Assembly: GCF_009792295.1 (NCBI RefSeq)
Contig: NZ_CP039934.1
Coordinates: 3,120,501 to 3,184,500, forward strand
Source of the DNA: Myroides fluvii
GTDB taxonomy: Bacteria; Bacteroidota; Bacteroidia; Flavobacteriales; Flavobacteriaceae
Direction of reading: 5' to 3'
DNA length: 64,000 nt
Shown one piece after another: positions 60,924-64,000 of this stretch. A model generated the notes under the pieces. The model saw only the letters and a program-made list of their open reading frames with translations, was not told where the DNA came from and searched no databases. A program made the position numbers and the translations under genes. The first letter of the stretch is position 1. Every line of letters begins with the position of its first letter.

Positions 60924-60953
60924 CAAATATAAGTAAAGATCAAGTGACTTGAT
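60924..60953 (-). promoter_or_regulatory. gltS promoter with a 15-bp palindromic operator
   Basis: Minus-strand -7 box TATATTTG (60931-60924). Seven nt upstream of it lies the perfect palindrome ATCAAGT-G-ACTTGAT (60939-60953), placed between the -7 and -33 regions, where a repressor would act. Confidence 0.6.
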
Positions 60954-61083
60954 ACTATGAAAAATGTTTTTTGCGAGTTTTTTAAGTATTTCATTTGTGA
61001 GAATGTGAAAATATTCGAATCTTTTACTTTATTGCGGAATAGTGTTGTGAATTCAGCAAAAAAAAAAATGCAGTAAAACTTTT

Positions 61084-61112
61084 TTGTAGTCTGTGTGAAT
61101 TATCTATTTTTG
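61084..61112 (+). promoter_or_regulatory. guaA promoter, possibly leaderless
   Basis: TTG at 61084-61086, 18 nt, TATTTTTG at 61105-61112. The guaA ATG is at 61116, only 3 nt after the -7 box, so the transcript may begin at or next to the start codon. Confidence 0.6.
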
Positions 61113-61115
61113 CAT

Positions 61116-62642
61116 ATGCAACACAATGTACTTATTTTAGATTTTGGTTCGCAATACACACAATTAATTGCGAGAAGGGTTCGAGAATTAAATATATTCT
61201 GCGAAATCCTACCTTATAACGGTTTACCAGAGGATTTATCAGCGTATAATGCGGTAATTCTATCAGGAAGCCCATATTCTGTTCGTTCACAAGAAGCTTT
61301 ACACCCAGAACTTGCTGAAATTAAAGGTAAAAAACCTTTATTAGCCGTATGTTATGGTGCTCAGTATTTGGCGCATTTCTTCGGTGGAGAAGTAGCCCCA
61401 TCGGATACACGTGAGTACGGAAGAGCGAATCTTGCGTTTATTGCGGATGATCCTTTCTTAAAAGATATCCCAGCAAACAGTCAAGTGTGGATGAGCCACA
61501 GTGATACGATTAAAACGTTACCTGCGAATGCTGTTTTATTGGCAAGCACTAAAGATGTAGCCAATGCAGCGTATAAAATCGAAGGAGAACAAACCTACGC
61601 GATTCAGTTTCACCCAGAAGTTTACCATTCAACAGATGGTGCTCAACTATTAAAAAACTTTTTAGTAGATATCGCAGGAGTAAAACAAGATTTTACCCCC
61701 GCTTCATTTGTAGATGAAACCATTGCAGATTTACGCCAGAAAATCGGAAGTGAAAAAGTAGTTTTAGCCCTTTCAGGAGGTGTGGATTCTACAGTAGCTG
61801 CGGTATTGTTGAGTAAAGCAATTGGAGAAAACCTACATTGTATTTTTGTAAACAACGGATTATTGCGTAAAAACGAATTCAATAACGTATTGAAGCAATA
61901 TGAAGGAATGGGATTAAACGTAAAAGGAGTAGATGCTTCTAAACGTTTTATGGATGCTCTAGCAGGTCAAGAAGATCCAGAAACAAAACGCAAAACTATT
62001 GGACGCGTGTTCATCGAGGTATTTGATGATGAATCAAAACTAATTAAAGATGCAACGTTCCTAGGTCAAGGAACAATCTATCCTGATGTAATTGAATCCA
62101 TCTCGGTTAAAGGACCTTCTGCAACTATCAAATCACACCATAATGTTGGGGGATTACCTGATTTTATGAAATTGAAAATAGTAGAACCATTGCGTATGCT
62201 ATTCAAAGATGAGGTGCGTAGAGTAGGAGCTTCTTTGGGAATTGACCCTGAATTATTAGGTCGTCATCCTTTCCCAGGTCCAGGATTAGCAATTCGTATC
62301 TTAGGTGATATCACACCAGAAAAAGTAAGCTTACTTCAAGAAGTAGATGCTATTTTTATCAACGGATTAAGAGAACATGGATTGTACAATTCAGTTTGGC
62401 AAGCAGGAGCTATTTTGTTACCTGTAAATTCAGTAGGTGTAATGGGAGACGAAAGAACATACGAAAAAGTAGTAGCCTTACGCGCAGTAGCATCAACAGA
62501 TGGTATGACCGCAGATTGGGTACACTTACCTTATGAGTTCTTAATGGAAATCTCCAATCAGATTATCAATAAGGTTAAAGGGGTAAATAGAGTGGTATAC
62601 GATATCAGTTCTAAACCACCTGCAACAATTGAATGGGAATAA
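61116..62642 (+). CDS. guaA: GMP synthase (glutamine-hydrolysing)
   Basis: 508 residues from ATG 61116; the frame opens at 61095 but that stretch is promoter. Converts XMP to GMP. Class I amidotransferase domain: [20 protein letters not shown], Cys79 in [19 protein letters not shown], His/Glu in [12 protein letters not shown] pyrophosphatase domain: [18 protein letters not shown] (PP-loop), then the dimerisation domain ending [14 protein letters not shown]. Complete and typical. Confidence 0.97.
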   Translation: MQHNVLILDFGSQYTQLIARRVRELNIFCEILPYNGLPEDLSAYNAVILSGSPYSVRSQEALHPELAEIKGKKPLLAVCYGAQYLAHFFGGEVAPSDTREYGRANLAFIADDPFLKDIPANSQVWMSHSDTIKTLPANAVLLASTKDVANAAYKIEGEQTYAIQFHPEVYHSTDGAQLLKNFLVDIAGVKQDFTPASFVDETIADLRQKIGSEKVVLALSGGVDSTVAAVLLSKAIGENLHCIFVNNGLLRKNEFNNVLKQYEGMGLNVKGVDASKRFMDALAGQEDPETKRKTIGRVFIEVFDDESKLIKDATFLGQGTIYPDVIESISVKGPSATIKSHHNVGGLPDFMKLKIVEPLRMLFKDEVRRVGASLGIDPELLGRHPFPGPGLAIRILGDITPEKVSLLQEVDAIFINGLREHGLYNSVWQAGAILLPVNSVGVMGDERTYEKVVALRAVASTDGMTADWVHLPYEFLMEISNQIINKVKGVNRVVYDISSKPPATIEWE

Positions 62643-62657
62643 AAATTAGAAAAATAA

Positions 62658-62691
62658 ATAAGTCGCTGTATATTTGTATAGCGACTTATTC
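62658..62691 (+). terminator. hairpin downstream of guaA
   Basis: AATAAGTCGCT (62658-62668) and AGCGACTTATT (62681-62691); T-run weak (CGCTTTTAT). The loop holds TATATTTG (62670-62677), which may serve as the -7 box for the following LysM gene. Confidence 0.6.
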
Positions 62692-62711
62692 GCTTTTATA
62701 AAACTACCAAG

Positions 62712-64000
62712 ATGAAAAAGAAAATCGTTATAGCTTTAACAGCCTTTATTTTTACCAGTGGATTAGCCTTCGCTCAAGAGTCAAATTACACCACGTATCG
62801 CGTGAGTAAAGGGGAGACAATTAGTAAAATAGCTCGAGAACACAAAATTTCTGTTAGCGAGGTTTTGCGATTGAATCCAGAGGCTAAAACGGGAATTAAA
62901 GAAGGCGATGTCATTCAAGTTCCCGCTAGTAAAACACAAGCAAAAACAGCTGTAACGAATATTTCTACAACGACTCAAACGGCAAAGTCAACAGATGTAA
63001 AACGAAAAACACACGTGGTACAATCCAAGGAAACAGTCTTTGGGATCAGTCGCCAATACAACGTGAGTGTACAAGATTTATATCAATGGAATCCAGAGTT
63101 GGAACGCAGTGGTTTAAAGGCAAATACGACTCTTTTTATCTCACCTTCTTCCACTACTGCTGTTACAGATCAAGCAGCTACAGTTAAGGTAATGCTAGCG
63201 GCTACAAAAGCAGACACACCTGTAGATAAAGCTAAAATAGGATATAAGGAAATCGAAATAGAACCCAAGCAAACACTCTATAGTTTGGCGGTAGAATACC
63301 AAACGAGTGTGCAAAAGATTATGGAGTTGAATCCAGAATTGAGCGAAGGATTGAAGAGTGGACAAAAGATAAAAGTACCTACTTCAGGAAAGACAGTTGT
63401 TTCAACTACTGCTGCCGCTGAAGTAAAACCAACAACTTCGGTGACCACACCGACTACATCCAAAGAAACGGAACAATATCGCACGATTACTATCGAACCC
63501 AAGCAAACGCTATTTAGCTTGGCTAAAGAAAACAATATTTCTATTGAGGAATTGGTAGAACTCAATCCTGAATTGAGAAAAGGTTTGCAGGTTGGTATGG
63601 AAGTGAAAATACCAAATTCAGGAGAGAACAAAGCGAGTAGTTCGACTCCACAACCCAAGTGGAATTTGGAATCTTCGGGTTCTTTTGTGGATTTAACACA
63701 AAGTCTGGATCGCTATACGTCCAAGGAATTAGTGTTGTTGTTGCCCTTTAATGCGTCTCGTGTGGGAGATAATGCCAACGAACGCATGAAAACCGATGGA
63801 TTCTTAAATATGACGATGGATTTCTATTTAGGAGCTAAATTAGCCATTGATAAGGCTGTGGGTATGGGTCTACCCCTAACAGTTAAAGTTTTTGACTCTA
63901 ATGAGACAAAAAGCAGTTCAGATGTTAAGCGCATCTTAGCAAGTGAAAATTTAAATAAAACAGAAGTAATTATTGGGCCTTTCTTTCAAAGTAATGTCGA
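62712..64000 (+). CDS. LysM-repeat protein with periplasmic-binding-like domain (3' end beyond window)
   Basis: At least 429 residues; continues past the right edge. Signal peptide MKKKIVIALTAFIFTSGLAFA. Four LysM-type units: YRVSKGETISKIAREHKISVSEVLRLNPE, HVVQSKETVFGISRQYNVSVQDLYQWNPE, IEIEPKQTLYSLAVEYQTSVQKIMELNPE and ITIEPKQTLFSLAKENNISIEELVELNPE, separated by Thr-rich linkers. Then ELVLLLPFNASRVGD ... NMTMDFYLGAKLAIDKA ... NKTEVIIGPFFQSNV, the start of a type I periplasmic-binding-like domain. Probably an exported, peptidoglycan-binding protein. Confidence 0.9.
   Translation, partial: MKKKIVIALTAFIFTSGLAFAQESNYTTYRVSKGETISKIAREHKISVSEVLRLNPEAKTGIKEGDVIQVPASKTQAKTAVTNISTTTQTAKSTDVKRKTHVVQSKETVFGISRQYNVSVQDLYQWNPELERSGLKANTTLFISPSSTTAVTDQAATVKVMLAATKADTPVDKAKIGYKEIEIEPKQTLYSLAVEYQTSVQKIMELNPELSEGLKSGQKIKVPTSGKTVVSTTAAAEVKPTTSVTTPTTSKETEQYRTITIEPKQTLFSLAKENNISIEELVELNPELRKGLQVGMEVKIPNSGENKASSSTPQPKWNLESSGSFVDLTQSLDRYTSKELVLLLPFNASRVGDNANERMKTDGFLNMTMDFYLGAKLAIDKAVGMGLPLTVKVFDSNETKSSSDVKRILASENLNKTEVIIGPFFQSNV

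Overview
The window is low-GC DNA from a Bacteroidota bacterium, most likely a Flavobacteriaceae member; the genus Myroides is my unverified guess from gene content. Evidence: promoters follow the Bacteroidota pattern (TTG, about 19 nt, TAnnTTTG), almost no gene has a Shine-Dalgarno sequence, and many families are typical of the phylum (DUF4199, DUF3570, DUF4266, TIGR02757, lipoproteins with SCxxDD-type N-termini, CarboxypepD_reg/OMP_b-brl_3 outer-membrane proteins). I saw no rRNA, tRNA, IS element or CRISPR array.

Layout. 1-4.8 kb: a partial PLP racemase and an overlapping GNAT gene, a second GNAT-like protein, a spermidine-synthase-like methyltransferase and a lipoprotein, all on the minus strand. 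5.2-8.9 kb: a four-gene siderophore ABC importer (two permeases, ATPase, binding lipoprotein; same order as YclNOPQ/CeuBCDE). 9-12.2 kb: a membrane protein and a large WG-repeat/Sel1 protein. 12.2-13.6 kb: kdsA and a DUF4199 protein. 13.8-17.3 kb: a polyphosphate operon (sixA-like, ppk1, ppx). 18.3-22.3 kb (minus): porin, imelysin lipoprotein and di-haem oxidoreductase. Divergent from it, 22.8-26.4 kb (plus): thioredoxin, ApbE, DUF4266 and DUF3570, then lipoproteins. 27.6-39.7 kb: housekeeping, transport and regulatory genes (lolD, msrA, LytS/LytTR pair, CPA2 antiporter, MFS pump, pabA/pabB, an S24-type repressor).

39.7-52.3 kb is the most distinctive accessory region: a PAS-LuxR regulator, three tandem outer-membrane beta-barrel genes built from partly identical modules, then a 50-residue GG-leader peptide, a radical SAM/SPASM maturase and a C39-peptidase ABC exporter. 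I read the last three genes as a small RiPP biosynthesis and export operon. 52.4-54.9 kb holds HutD, SUKH-HEAT and KptA genes. 55-59.7 kb has intergenic direct repeats that bracket single small genes (an XRE regulator; a 47-residue membrane protein). The window closes with gltS, guaA and a partial LysM-repeat protein.

Regulatory links visible in the DNA: three iron-linked transcription units (siderophore importer, porin-imelysin, thioredoxin-ApbE-DUF4266-DUF3570) share a 23-bp element ending TCTAAATAA next to a TATATTTG -7 box, suggesting one iron-responsive regulator. A 14-bp direct repeat with a 21-bp period lies between the LytTR regulator and the antiporter. A 16-bp imperfect palindrome precedes all three outer-membrane genes next to the PAS-LuxR gene.
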